NCBI GenBank assembly: GCA_025331445.1
Contig: JAIWNE010000036.1
Span: 186,001 to 250,000, forward strand
Reading direction: 5' to 3'
Source of the DNA: Blakeslea trispora
Lineage: Eukaryota; Mucoromycota; Mucoromycetes; Mucorales; Choanephoraceae
Length of the DNA: 64,000 bases
This document shows, piece by piece, positions 1 through 11,468 of the stretch (its first letter is position 1; every line of letters starts with the position of its first letter). The position numbers and the translations under genes were made by a program. The notes beneath the pieces are model-generated. The model did no database searches. It was not told where the DNA came from and worked only from the letters and a program-made list of their open reading frames with translations.

Positions 1-16
1 GGGGGGGGGAAGGACC

Positions 17-2249
17 TCAATTTAATAAAGTACGACATTGGTTTAGATATTTCTCAGCAACATCCAATAAGCCTTGATCTATCATCCAAATAGCATAAGC
101 ATAATAAATTTCATCTAGTTTTGTCTGATCGTCTTCAAGGGCTCTTTTTAGCACTGTCAGCTTTTCTACCAAGCTATGCCACCCATCTCTATGCATGGCT
201 CGAATCCATCGAGAGATAACTTTAGATAGATCACCTGCCATCATGTAAGCCAGAATGACTTGCTTTTCACTGTCTTTTGCATCCTTTGATTCAGACCATT
301 GATCACCTAGTCGTTGGCATACAGTGGCTAGCTGGTGAGAAGGGACATAGGTACAGACGGCAGTCAGCAATTGAACCCAATCCGTTAGTTCGTCCGTCTC
401 AAATGTCCAGTCTTGAAGGGCGATATGCGAAAAGAAGCGTAGAGCATTCGATTCATGAACGCGGCTATCAAGGTAGGCTTTTTGCGTGCGTGACATCAAT
501 TCTCTACCTCCATAACTTGCTATCATCAGGGCATCAGCAAATCGATGGGTCGCCAAACAGGCATCTACAGCAGCCTCTAACTGACCTGTCATCAAGGCCT
601 GCAAGATACATGTCTCTTTCTCAAAAGTCATCGATTGAGGCTTCTGAGGCAACTCTTTGTTTAAAGACGATGAGGGATGATTAGATTTGAGATAGTGTAT
701 GAGTTCCTCCCTTGGCTGTTTGGAGAACATCAACTGAATCAAAGGCCAATCACTGTCTTCAGGTGCTTGTTGAATACGCATCTCGATGAAGGACTCTAGT
801 GAGTTGGATGCTAAGGCTGTCTCAAACTGATCTGACAGAGCCACCAAATTGGAATCTGCTTTGATGCAGGATAACGTAATTTTCGATTGACCCGAATGAA
901 ACCGTACTAGCCGCCCACGCCATCCAAAGGAAGCACCAATTGACTGCCGAAGCCGATGTGGTCTAAATGCGTTTATTTGATTTATTTGATATACCTGAAT
1001 CTAATAGACATAAGATATAAACAAAATTGTATGCGCTATAAACAGTATTAGCCAACTTACAGAACCATTCAATGAAGCAACAGAGAACATGTTGGGTTGA
1101 GACGAAAGAGCAACTTGACATAACGGACCCGTGCTCTCTAGCTCGTCTAGTATATCACCGGTAATGGGATCCCAACAGAGTATTCTTTCATCCTTGCCAC
1201 AGGAAACTAGATGACGAGCATCTTTAGACCAATCTAGGTCAACTATACCCTTTGTGTGACCCTTCAGCTGTCGTTCAGGCGAATGAGCATGGCGTAGATC
1301 CCATAGTGTCAGGTAAGGGGATTGATCATCATCTGAAGCTGTAATGATTTGAGTTGCCTGCAAATGGTATTAGCTTGATGTCTATGAATGTAGATCGTTG
1401 TGACATTAGGACTTACTACTTTAGGATGCCATGCAATAGAGGAGAGTGAAGATAGTAATCCTGCTAAAGTCATGATCTCCTTTTTGCTACGCAAATCCCA
1501 AACTACAGTGTATCCATTGGTAGATGCACTAGCAATGATATGTTGCACTTGCCCATTCCATGCGATAGAGACGATATCGTCCATTCGGGAAGACCGACTT
1601 CCTGGTGCTGAAGGTGTAGTGGGATGATCCAAGTCCCAAATAAAGATCTATATGATTGAATAAGGTGAGTTGAGTTCTCGGCAATGATTTATATGTAAAT
1701 CCGTACTTACTTCATTGTGGTTTCCTGATGAAGCAAGTAGATTGGTTTGGAATGAATTGAAATCCAGTGCTTTAAGAGCACCTGTATGTGCTTTACTTTT
1801 CAACAAAAGCGTATAATCTAGACTGATTCCTTCAATTCTTTAGCCTTGTTTTTCTCTCTCTCTCTCTCTCAATTTTAAATAGAAAGAAAAGTCAAGTTAC
1901 CTGTATCCATTCAAGACAGATGAAGCATTATAAAGCTCAAGTTCTCCTGTTTCAGTACCACCTGCTATTATGCCATATACCTTTTCTTTTGAAGGTTGTC
2001 CCCAAGCCAAAGTACGAAATCTTGATAAAGAAGACTGTCAAGTCAGTCTTTCTTGAATTCTTGTGAGCATACACTATACCTATTATGTGTTGATATCCTT
2101 GAAGAAGTATTTGTATCCAAAGAGGTTATTTCTAATTCAGGTACATCTAAAGAGCCCACTGATGTTCCCATAGCTACTAGGGCATTTGCCTCACTCGGAT
2201 ACCATGTACAGATAGCAATACGATTAAATTCTTTTAATTTGGGCAACAT
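17..2249 (-). CDS. SEC31: SEC31, COPII outer-coat subunit (3' end missing or truncated)
   Basis: Scaffold of the COPII outer coat that pairs with Sec13 on ER-derived vesicles. Six exons on the minus strand join in frame: 2249-2080, 2020-1901, 1822-1711, 1647-1417, 1357-1061 and 994-17, all with GT-AG introns. The N-terminus (MLPKLKEFNRIAICTWYP) and the next about 330 residues are WD40 blades, with WDLR and FRTLAWGQPSKEK matching the Sec31 pattern. The last exon carries the alpha-helical ACE1 region, with the diagnostic motifs LMTGQLEAAVDACL and GGRELMSRTQKAYL. The reading frame meets TGA at 17-19 after about 635 residues, whereas fungal Sec31 is usually about 1,200 residues with a proline-rich region and a C-terminal domain. 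The stop is therefore probably inside an intron that continues beyond the window; true truncation is the alternative. The upstream ATG at 2294 was rejected because homology begins at MLPKLKEF. Confidence 0.9.
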
Positions 2250-3191
2250 AGTAATCCGTAAAAAAGAAAGAAAAAAAGAGAAAAAAAAAAGCAAAGAATC
2301 AGCCTTTTCTTAAAAGCAAATGGTAACACTTGATCTTCACCTCTTTATTTTTTGTTATGTGTTACTGCGAACAATTCTTTTCTTTTACAATAAAGAAGAA
2401 GAGACTTTCATACACACTTTATTTTGAGCTTAGTTTGGTGAGAGACTCTCTCTCTTTTTCTTTTCTTTTCTTTTCTTATAATTACATTGCTTGTTAGTCA
2501 CAAGAGGAAATCTTAAACATTGTCAAATGACTTTGTTAAAATAAGGAATCCATTTTCCTTTCAACATTTATAAGCTAATCAGCGAATGTGTGTCCGAAAT
2601 CTCTATTCATCTAATGTGGTGCAATCATACTCTAGGGGTGCAAAAAAAAGACCTTTTGAGAAACAGGCCAAGAATGAATAGCTAGATCCTGGATATCGAA
2701 TACATAAGAAGAAGAGCCAACCGAGGAGCCTCTCTGTCCAAACTAGTTGAGCGGAAACTTAGAGTGCTGCAGGTAGTCAAGTTCATAACAGATTTGACAA
2801 GTGGTGGATGTGTATAGATAAAGGAGAAATAGATGGATCACAATACTAGCACAATAGCCGCTTTATTCTTGAGAAATCTAATTTTATAGGAAGCATATGC
2901 TTAAATTGAATAGTGTTTTAGCACTTGAAGCAATTCTAAGTTCATTATATCAAACAACTTTTAAATCGAAAAAAATAGGCTGAAAGGACTACAACTTATC
3001 TTGTAGAAGAATCCTTTTCATTGCAAATAAATCGTCGTGATAAATCCTCTTTTTTTTTTTTTTTTTTTTTTTTTGGTTTGGAAATAGTGTAACTCTCAGC
3101 ATTTTTTCTTTTCTTTTTTTTTTTCATTATTATTGTTATTATTGACACGCTTAAAATTGACTCCTTCCTTTATCTAAATTTAAATTGAACT
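2250..3191. other. Intergenic region between two divergent genes
   Basis: About 940 bp between the SEC31 start and the next gene on the plus strand. It contains poly-pyrimidine and poly-purine tracts, a 20+ T run near 3050-3075 and no coding frame I can support. It should hold both promoters; I see no recognisable operator. Confidence 0.6.
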
Positions 3192-3986
3192 ATGCCAGGT
3201 AATTCTCTTTTCAAAGAAATAGCAACATCTACCTCTCTCATCTTGCTTTCGTTTCTCCAAAGGCAATCACCCTAAAAAATCAAATGAGAGAAGAGATTCC
3301 TCTAGTTACAATAGACAGCAAAGAAAGAACTCATCAGGTAAATATTCTATCATCAATAAGCTCAATCTTTTGAAAGAAAAACAAAACAAAAAAAAAGACT
3401 CTATCCCTAAGCCTTTAAAGTGTAGGTGCCAAAAAGGAAACACATAACATAAACTCCAACAAGCTACTTCACAATCAAAAAGCACAACAAGCTGCTGGTG
3501 CAGCTATCTTGTCTGCCGTGACTTCTCCTCAATCCTCTGGCTTGATTCAATCACAACAACCTGTGGTGGGTGTCAATGGGTTCAATCGAGGTGAACTGGT
3601 TGAATTTTTGAATATGCGTAAGACAACAATCGACTAAAGGGAAAGTTCATAAAAGACATTGACATGCGCATCATTATAGGATTTTCAGATGCATTAACAG
3701 CCTATCATGATACCAATCTGGATCCTTCTGTGAGACCAGAAAAATACGAAAGTTCACAAAAGCCAGCACAGACTTCAGCTTGGGGAAGTAAACCAGCTTT
3801 TGCGTGGGGGCAGTCGACAGCAAACAAATCCAATGCAGGTAGATGAATGTCTCTTTATAAATTGCATATTATATCTAGCTTCATTTTACCCTCCTTTATT
3901 CACTTTTTGTTCTAGATACTACAGGTGTCATGTCAAATGGAGCTGACTTTCTGTCTGAATTAGCCAACCGTAGCACAATAAAATAA
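3192..3986 (+). CDS. Small unknown protein, five exons, 167 aa
   Basis: I do not recognise this family. Exons 3192-3198, 3263-3337, 3426-3617, 3680-3838 and 3916-3986 join in frame through four GT-AG introns, and the seven-nucleotide first exon carries only the start (ATG CCA G). The protein is hydrophilic and basic at the N-terminus (MPGNHPKKSNERRDSS), then has an Ala/Gln/Ser stretch, a more conserved-looking core (GFNRGELVEFLNMRFSDAL, then TAYHDTN), a Trp-containing low-complexity part (SAWGSKPAFAWGQS) and a helical tail ADFLSELANRSTIK. There is no signal peptide or membrane segment. Phase agreement across all four introns is the main evidence that it is a real gene. It ends 22 bp from the stop of the convergent Yippee gene, so the two transcripts should overlap at their 3' ends. 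Confidence 0.7.
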
Positions 3987-4008
3987 AAGACATAATAATT
4001 GATGATGA

Positions 4009-4422
4009 CTAGAAGAATGATATCCATTCAAAATCTTTAGAGATCCTTGCTTTCTCTACGATATATTTGCCTTCTTTGTATTTCTGAGGTTCTTCTAATG
4101 CTCTAATGTATTTCCAGCCAACTTTTGCTTGACATTGATTGCAGATGATATCAGCTACTGTATGAATGCCTGTCAATAACATACGCTCCTCTTTTGTGCC
4201 AATAGTGACATTCACTACTTTATTCACTAGATAAGCCGGACCATTCTATTGAGTGTTATATAAGACGAGCTTCAGTTGATTTCTATATCGAGCATATTAC
4301 TTTACTCTGCCCTGAAATGTCTTTGAAATAATGGACTTTCGATCTAATAGATGGCAATGACAAGAACTACAGGTAAACAATTGACTCGAATAGAGATAAT
4401 GACGATGCTTTCGTTTGTCCAT
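4009..4422 (-). CDS. Yippee family zinc-binding protein, 117 aa
   Basis: Yippee proteins are small, highly conserved zinc-binding eukaryotic proteins; in yeasts the relative Moh1 is linked to stationary phase, and the molecular role is unsettled. Two exons (4422-4306, 4245-4009) joined by a 60-nt GT-AG intron give 117 residues, the family length. Visible hallmarks are the first CxxC ([10 protein letters not shown]), [30 protein letters not shown], the second CxxC in [16 protein letters not shown], and [16 protein letters not shown]. All four zinc-ligand cysteines are present. The start is the first ATG of the exon containing the first CxxC, giving [17 protein letters not shown] cyclophilin gene lies downstream beyond a MITE. 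Confidence 0.93.
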
Positions 4423-4525
4423 GAAAGAAAAAGAAAATTGTATAAATAAGAGAAGAAAAATGATGAAATATGTGATAGATGCATTAAAGAAAAACTTATA
4501 GAGTCACACACACTCACACACACAC

Positions 4526-4558
<33 letters not shown>

Positions 4559-5330
4559 GATATAGATGAATGTGGTGCAGTTTGATTCAAACATGACTTT
4601 ATCAGCTGCTTATCATACTTTCTTTCTCTTTGTTTTAAAGAATATATAGACAAAATGCTTCATGTCCCGAGCTCAGTTTTATCTTTTCCAAATGAAAGAA
4701 AAGCAAGAGAGAAGTCTTGTCTGCTTTTGCTTATATTTTACTCAGCATTTTTTGGACCAATAGAAATGTTTGCTTGAGAAACATTAGCATGATAACCGGC
4801 AATCAAGTCGGGTTTTTTTTTCTTACACACATGGCCTCAGCAGATTTATGACTATAAAAAAAAAAGAAAGAAAGAAATTCATGGCTTATCAACTGTCTCT
4901 TATAGACAAATACAAAGAGAGGAAGAAAAGCGTCAGCTCAAGAAACCCATTTGATTATATGGATCAAGTAACTCGTGCTGTAAAGTAGCTGTAAACCTAT
5001 TCAGTCTGCTTAACTAGATAAATTATGCTGTACTTGAAGCATATCTAGCATAAATCAGTTTAGAAAAAGGCATCTATACAATAGACAATAGAACTATGTT
5101 ATGTAGTAACATAAGCATGTAGGAATGTTGCATGGTAAATATCCTTTTGTTTGACACTCATTTTGGCTTGGAAATAAAAAAACGTTTAATAAGCTTGTGA
5201 GGGGAATATTACTTTTTTTCTTTTTTTTTTTTTGCTTATACAATTTGACTCATCAATCAATGTTTCATGTTTACGCTATGTTGACAGCCACAAGTAGCTA
5301 TTTGAAGTAATAGATTGCTCGCTTAACATA
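4423..5330. other. Intergenic, no coding signal
   Basis: About 900 bp of AT-rich sequence upstream of the Yippee gene. It holds the CA/TA microsatellite at 4505-4558 and several poly-A or poly-T tracts. No frame is convincing. Confidence 0.6.
4505..4558. repeat. CA/TA compound microsatellite
   Basis: An interrupted CA dinucleotide run is followed by a TA run with one G interruption. It lies about 80-140 bp upstream of the Yippee start codon, so it could sit in the promoter or 5' leader. Confidence 0.9.
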
Positions 5331-5493
5331 CAGTCAGACCTATTGAATTTGGCGTTTCATACAAAATTAATGTCGCATTTGTCAATATTGTTTCATCCTA
5401 ATTTTCGTTAAACAAATGCCTATCAAGATGAAACAATATTGACAAATGCGACATTAATTTTGTATGAAACGCCAAATTCAATAGGTCTGACTG
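5331..5493. mobile_element. Palindromic Tc1/mariner-type MITE, 163 bp, TA target site
   Basis: Two perfect 67-bp inverted arms (5331-5397 and 5427-5493) flank a 29-bp loop. The ends read CAGTCAGACCTATTG and its complement, and both outer flanks are TA (5329-5330 and 5494-5495), the target duplication of Tc1/mariner transposons. There is no room for a gene, so it must be mobilised in trans or is a deletion derivative. Perfect identity of the arms suggests recent insertion. Confidence 0.9.
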
Positions 5494-5836
5494 TACAAGT
5501 GTTGACTAGCTCCAAAGATGTTTAGAGTAATATCTAAGGTTTTTTTTTTTCGCTTTCAAACAACGCGTTATCGATTCAATAGGAAGATATTATGAACACA
5601 CGCATCACGGTCTTTGTAAAGTGTAAGAAGGGTTCAAAAAATGGATAGTAGAATCTCGGTAATGTCTAGAGTGTTGAGCTTTATACGATTACGCTAATAG
5701 ACCTCATCTAAACAATGATTTTATGATACGAATAACCAAGGAACTATAAGCTCAGAGTTGATCTTTGTGATTTATAGAAACAGAACGACGATAAATGTAT
5801 TTAAAAGTACAGAATAACCCTTTTATTTTGATTTGC

Positions 5837-6641
5837 CTACAATTCAGCATGTTCAACAACATCAACAGGCAATTCACCGGAATCTTCGATGATAATGTCA
5901 ACCTTGGGTCTGTCTCTGAAGCTATAGCAACATACATAAATACAAATGAGCATATAAAAAGTCGTTCAACTTACCCTTTTTCGCATTCTTCAATCTTGGT
6001 GACAACATCCATACCTTCAACAACCTTACCAAAAACAACGTGTCTACCATCCAACCAAGGAGTCTTGACAGTGGTGATAAAGAATTGAGAACCATTAGTA
6101 TCAGGACCAGCATTAGCCATAGAAAGAACACCCTATTCAAAATGCATGATGAATAACATATAAAGCTTCGTTATCGTTCATAACTTACGGCTCCAGTGTG
6201 TCTCAACTTAAAGTTTTCATCCTTGAACTTGGCACCAAAGACAGATTTGCCACCAGTACCATCACCGTTAGTAAAATCGCCACCTTGAATCATAAAGTTC
6301 TTGATGACACGGTGGAAAGTGGATCCCTTGTAACCAAAGCCATGTTGACCAGTTGCCAATTCCTTGAAGTTTTGAACAGTCTTGGGTGTAGTCTTACCAT
6401 AGAGGCCAATGACAATTCTACCGAGCTTTTCATCACCTTGTTTAATGTCAAAGTAGACTTTTAAGAAAGGAAAAATATGAGTCATTTATATACTTCTTTT
6501 TTTTTTAGTCTGAAGATACTGTTTGTTCATATCTTTACCTTTATCAGTAATTAAAGGACCAACAGTAGCTGAAACATAACTGAAGGTAGCAAGTGCAATA
6601 AGCACAGTGAACAAAAATGAAGTAACACCAAAGCGAGCCAT
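5837..6641 (-). CDS. Peptidyl-prolyl cis-trans isomerase B (ER cyclophilin)
   Basis: Catalyses proline cis-trans isomerisation during folding of secretory proteins. Four exons (6641-6539, 6457-6189, 6132-5975, 5921-5837) give 204 residues. The first about 24 residues ([20 protein letters not shown]) form a signal peptide. The cyclophilin core includes [15 protein letters not shown], the catalytic and cyclosporin-binding segment [42 protein letters not shown] and [13 protein letters not shown]. The C-terminus is VEHAEL, resembling an HDEL-type ER retrieval signal with Ala in place of Asp, so ER residence is likely. Intron phases all agree, and the start is the only ATG preceding the signal peptide. 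Neighbour upstream on the same strand: the ubiquitin protease gene. Confidence 0.95.
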
Positions 6642-7129
6642 ATTTCAATGTATAAAGAAAAAAAGAAAAAGAAAAGAAAAAAAAAGAGTGCTCTCTTAAA
6701 TATGGGTTAGCTTAATTGTGTACAACCTGAGAAGGAAAAAAGAGTGACAGAAAGTAGGCACATACAAAAATTGACCAATGAAAAGTTTGATGTGTTATTT
6801 TTTAAACCCGAGTTTCCTTGCCACGCATCAAGTGTCTCGAGGGGGGGGAAAGAAATCTTTTTTGTCAGCTCTGTTATCCGTATCAAAATTTCATAAAAAA
6901 GTATGCACAACGCATTTTATGTGAATCTACTTTTATGAAAGAGTAAAGGCAGTTTCATTTGTTTACGTAGAAAGCTAAAATTTCACTGTGCTTAACATAA
7001 AACAAGTTATTCAGTGACTGAACAAAACACTTTTTTCTTCTTGATTTTCTTTTATGAGTGTATTTATATACAAAATGAGGATAGAGAGAGAAGGGGGGGG
7101 GGGAATAGTTTTTTTTTTTTCAAATCTAA
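6642..7129. other. Intergenic spacer, cyclophilin promoter and protease 3' region
   Basis: About 490 bp with a G9 run near 6841 and a G10 run near 7095, plus poly-T tracts. No coding frame is supported. Confidence 0.5.
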
Positions 7130-9251
7130 TTAATATGTCACGGCTGAATTCCTTTTAGCTTTTAACAGTAAATCATTTTGATCGCCTACGATTAAAGAAC
7201 TGGCCATTCTTAATGCTTCTTTGGCTGCATCGTCTGTTGGTATATTGTTATAGAGTGTGTCGAGATCTTCTTGCTGTGATTCCTCGGATAAATCAGTAGA
7301 AGATGTGCTATCCATCTCTACTTCTTCCAAATTGGATTCATCTTCCGCAGAATTCAATGTACTTTGTTCATTTTCGCTTGTAAGTTCGTACAATAACATG
7401 TATGGATTGGCACGTAGCACTTCGTCCAGCGTGCACTCATCTACTTTTGAATCTGATATACGATACCAAGCATTTTGGCATTTCCATTTTTCAGCTTTGT
7501 TATCATCCGTGATACACATATGACATTTGCAACTATCAGCAAAGATACGTCTCTTGAATGCCACAAAATGACCGAAACTATGACTACCATAATGGACAAC
7601 AACACTCATCAGTCGGTAATAGCTTTTGCGTGTACTGACTGTCTCGGGTGTAGAGATTGGTACGTTGGGCTGTGTATGAAGAGTACCATTTGTGCTGAAG
7701 GGTGAAACATCCAAATATTCTGGAAACAAGATCTGACAGGTATTTTTGTAGACTGCACCTGTATTTAGAAAAGCAGATCGAGAAATATGCAGACACAAAA
7801 TCTTGGGTGGTTTTGCCAACATCACTTGTTTGCTGCTCATTCGGCGGCTTGATCGTAACAAGGGTAGTTTATCCTGTTCATCCTCTTCTTCAATACGCCC
7901 TTCTGCTAATCTGAGCTCAATCGTTTGCTTTGTTCTCTGTAATATCACAATTTGCGAGACCAATTCTCGCTTTTTCTTCATGTCACCCGTCTTGTTGCAT
8001 TTCTTTGATTGGTGTTGAAGTTTCTCTATTTCTGACTGTAATGATTTCGCTGTCGTCTCAAATGAACATCGACGACAGCTGGCATCTTGAAGATACTCCA
8101 TGGAAGTGAATTGTGTAAGGCATTCTTGCAATGTTGTTGTATATTTGTTAGGCACGTTCAGTTGGATATTATTGAATGAAAAATGTCGAATGGCACTCTG
8201 ATGAAAAAGAAAAGAATTGAGCTATCCATAGTCTGTGAAACACTAAGAAAACAAAAAGCACAAGCTTACTTACGGTATATTCACATTGCATACAAGACAA
8301 TCGATTTGCTAGTAATCCAATAAACGGATTCTCTAACTGATGAGTCTGAGGTTGTGATGACTGTATACAACGTTTGTTAGATGATCGATCCATCAACAGG
8401 TCCTTTAGGCCATGTCCAAACACTCTTGATTTAGCAATTGCTTGACCCTCTGTATCCATTGCACTGGATACCAATTGAAAGAATTCTTGTGCATCTTGCT
8501 GTTCACGACTAATGATGCGACGATTAGAAGAAAGTGCTGTGACAATATCGACAGGACGAAAAGAAGAACGTCTCTCGAGTGGTTTGGTTAGACACCGAAT
8601 TGTTTTCAATAAGGATCGAGTGACTGGCAAAGAGATATCAGATGATGAATTGCTGGCGTACTCTAAATAGAGATGCAGTTGAGGTAGAGAAGACATGGCC
8701 TATAGATGTATTAGTTTATCAGCAAAAGAACACCAATAAAGAAAGAGAAGAGGAGGAGGAGGGGTTTAAGCGTAATCACCTGTAAGACTGAATTAAGGAA
8801 GCATGAATTACCAGTATTTACAAGCCCTGAAATAAAAGCAGTCTCATCACTTGCTTCTAAACTAGAACTCAAACAGATATCTGCTTCTGTTGAAGTAGTT
8901 GCTAGCTTGCTTTCTAATAAACAAACAATATTTTAATTTAGAAAGCGTTGTCTCTTTCCTAGAAAAAAATAAGAGAAACATAGTACCATTTAGCTTTTTC
9001 GACATATTGTCATAGTATTCTTGAGGTCGAATATAGACCATCAGTTGAGGAACACCCATCTGAATAAAGATGGAGTGCAGAAAGGAAGCAAAACAGCTAG
9101 GCAGCAAGTAGGTTGTGTCATCGTGGAATACTGCCATTCTTTGAACAAACGGTAATAATATGGCAAACAAGCCTATTATAGCCATAGATAATTGCAACCA
9201 AGCAGATAGCTCAGTCAGCAAATACTGCAGTTGTTCTAAAGTTAATTGCAT
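7130..9251 (-). CDS. Ubiquitin-specific protease with N-terminal membrane segment (Ubp1/USP30-like)
   Basis: A USP-family cysteine protease that removes ubiquitin. Exons 9251-8987, 8913-8780, 8699-8274 and 8197-7130 join in frame to about 630 residues. A hydrophobic segment near residues 25-50 (LSMAIIGLFAILLPFV) precedes the protease, as in yeast Ubp1 and animal USP30. The Cys box is GLVNTGNSCFLNSVLQ with the nucleophile near C126; the ubiquitin-binding QQDAQEFF motif follows. A zinc-type CxxC pair lies in RLSCMQCEYT and another in DASCRRCSFE. The His box is SHSFGHFVAF (near H485), then WYRISDSKVDE and NPYMLLYEL. The C-terminal tail is acidic and Ser-rich. An in-frame ATG at 9270-9272 adds seven residues and is an alternative start. 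Confidence 0.92.
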
Positions 9252-10595
9252 TATATTAAATTGAAAGAACAAAGAAAAAAAGGGAACAAAAAAAAATTGA
9301 CTTTGTTATTGGAGACTTTTTTTTAAGCTTTGTATTACTTGAGCTTATCGCCAATATTAATGAAATGAAAGTGCTTTTTACTGTAAGAACATGCAAGCAA
9401 TTCACTTGTTCTATTCACTTCTCTTTTATCTTGAAATCAGTTTATGCTTGGACATTGAAAAGACCTACACTTAGTATGAAAGCAGTTTGAGTATTTTCGT
9501 CTCTCTTTTTTACTCTTTCTATGAAAAAGGCGATGTGTCTGGAGCTGCTACTTATCAAGAGACAAGCTAAAGTATTTAAATAAAGACAGAGAACAGATAT
9601 AAAAAAGATTTATCAGTATATCACAGTAGCTCTGTATAGTAATAAATGGCTTTTATATAAGAATTAAGCTCTATCAAGCCAAAGTAAAGATAAATACTAG
9701 AAATTAGGGTTGCTGTATCAATCAGAACGCAACAAAGATGTAGTTTTCAATATACTCATTGCATAGCTCAACGCAATAAACATCAGTTGAACAAGCAGAT
9801 ACGAAAGTAGTATTAGAGATTTAGAAGAAAGAAGAAGAGTATTTAAGTAATCTTTCGTTGAAGAGTAGATGTATAGTTGGATAACAAGCAATTTGCATAT
9901 GAGATGAAGCTTTTCTTTCTTCCTTTACTATTGGCCTTGTTAAAAGTTTGAAGAGAGATGACTGGACGACTCTAACTTTTGCAAAACATTTTCCCGCGAT
10001 ACAAAAGGCCTTGTAGAACTAACAGAAGGCAATAACCTAATAGTGCTGCAGCAATTTTACTTTCAACTTAGTAGTGTAAGCAAATAGTATCTTTTGTCTG
10101 CGCAAGCATACATCAGACCTTGATCAAGGTTAGCAACTCCTTTACCTTGCTTGGTTATCCTAGTACAGCTTTTTCATCACAACTAACAGAAGCATAAAAA
10201 GATCTTTTTAGTCTCCAATGTCTTATATAAACTTCAGTGGTGTTATTTAACGGCAATACATAACAAAATCAGAGAACCTAAATTTTGTTCTTGCGCAGTC
10301 AATATGAGTTTGCGAGATAAGTGACAATAATCGTCTATTGGCTTATAAAACCTCGAGTTCTTTGTAAATAGAGAATATGTTTATCGACCATAAGTAAAGG
10401 AATTGAAAGAGAAAAAATAAAGACATCTTGCATACCTCACATTCAAATACAATGAGTGTAGTATCAAAGTCGCTCTATCTATTAGCAATCGAGATTGATT
10501 TAAAGACGAGTCAGCTCTTTCACCTTAAACATATCCTTGCAACAGACGACCGATAAATGCTGAATTCTTTTTTTTTTTTCATTTCATGTCCTGTA
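9252..10595. other. Gene-poor intergenic DNA
   Basis: About 1.3 kb of AT-rich sequence with stops in all frames and no motif I recognise. It contains the promoter of the protease gene at its left end and abuts a transposon at its right end. Confidence 0.55.
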
Positions 10596-11466
10596 CAGTA
10601 GGGTTACAAAAAAAAATAAGATAAAATTTCCAAAATCCAAATTAATGTAATATACCACTTCGTTATGAACAAAATTCCTTCTCGCCTGTAACTGTATCGC
10701 CTTGCTCTCAACATCGTTACGGACCCCCTTTGTACCCTCTATCAGGGTGAAGAAACTACCTTCCACTTTTTCTTCTGGTGTCGACAGAAATTTATTTTTT
10801 GGGATGCTATTATCCGTGAATTTCTTTGGCCCAGTACATCCGTCGACACTATAGCGGCAGCTCTCAAATCTTTGAACTTTCGCTCCATTTCCGCTCGACC
10901 ATCTTGCCCCTTTCCACCAAATGTAATTTTGATTATCGCTCTGTCTGAGTTGTGGAAAGCCCACTGAGCTCACGTACACTAACGATCTCCCTTCCTTGCT
11001 ACGACAGTCTTCAGCCAGACCCTCTGGTCTATTCAGTGTCGTGCTGCTGAAGATTCCAACTCTTTTGAATAGTTTCCTAGTTTAGTCACCATTTATATTT
11101 TCTTTTACGTATTATTTAAATCATTGTCGAGCACCTCTATTCTTTTTTTTTTAAAAAAAAATGGTTTTATTTAACACCTCTATTCTGCAGCCTGTTTGGG
11201 TTGCATTATACGTGTGGCAAATAAAATCATTTTAAAAAAAAATCCAAATTACCATCATCATTGGTTTTGACCTATCAAGCACCATTAAACTACTACCAAA
11301 TGTCTTGAAATGCTCAAATATCCATTAGAAATTGTCTGGATTTACTTTTGGGCTTTTTACTGCTTTTAAAAGCATACACATAATTGAATGAGTAGCCAAC
11401 TAATATCTAGTTGGACCCACATTTGTAGGGAAGGAAAATTTTATCTTATTTTTTGTAACCCCACTG
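10596..11466. mobile_element. TA-flanked non-autonomous DNA element, interrupted by a LINE
   Basis: The ends are inverted: left CAGTAGGGTTACAAAAAA, then AATAAGATAAAATTT; right AAATTTTATCTTAT..., ending GTAACCCCACTG. Both are flanked by TA (10594-10595 and 11467-11468), as for Tc1/mariner-type elements. A second, uninterrupted copy lies at 42232-42488 and aligns closely across the right portion from the ATTACCATCATCATTGG segment onward. Comparison with that copy shows that 10645-11238 is an insertion. Without it the element would be about 265 bp with no gene. Confidence 0.8.
10645..11238 (+). mobile_element. 5'-truncated LINE tail inserted in the DNA element
   Basis: A 13-bp duplication AAAATCCAAATTA brackets it (10632-10644 and 11239-11251), and the insert ends in an A run, as expected for target-primed reverse transcription. 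The plus strand encodes a decayed C-terminal reverse-transcriptase tail: NKIPSRL, a stop, then LYRLALNIVTDPLC and GEETTFHFFFWC, matching the zf-RVT zinc-binding pattern C...H...C found after LINE reverse transcriptases. The reverse transcriptase core itself is absent. Confidence 0.75.
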
Positions 11467-11468
11467 TA

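Noticed and set aside
5922..6140. 72-codon Leu-rich frame on the minus strand
   Set aside because: It is a shifted reading of cyclophilin exon 3; the correct frame gives [15 protein letters not shown].
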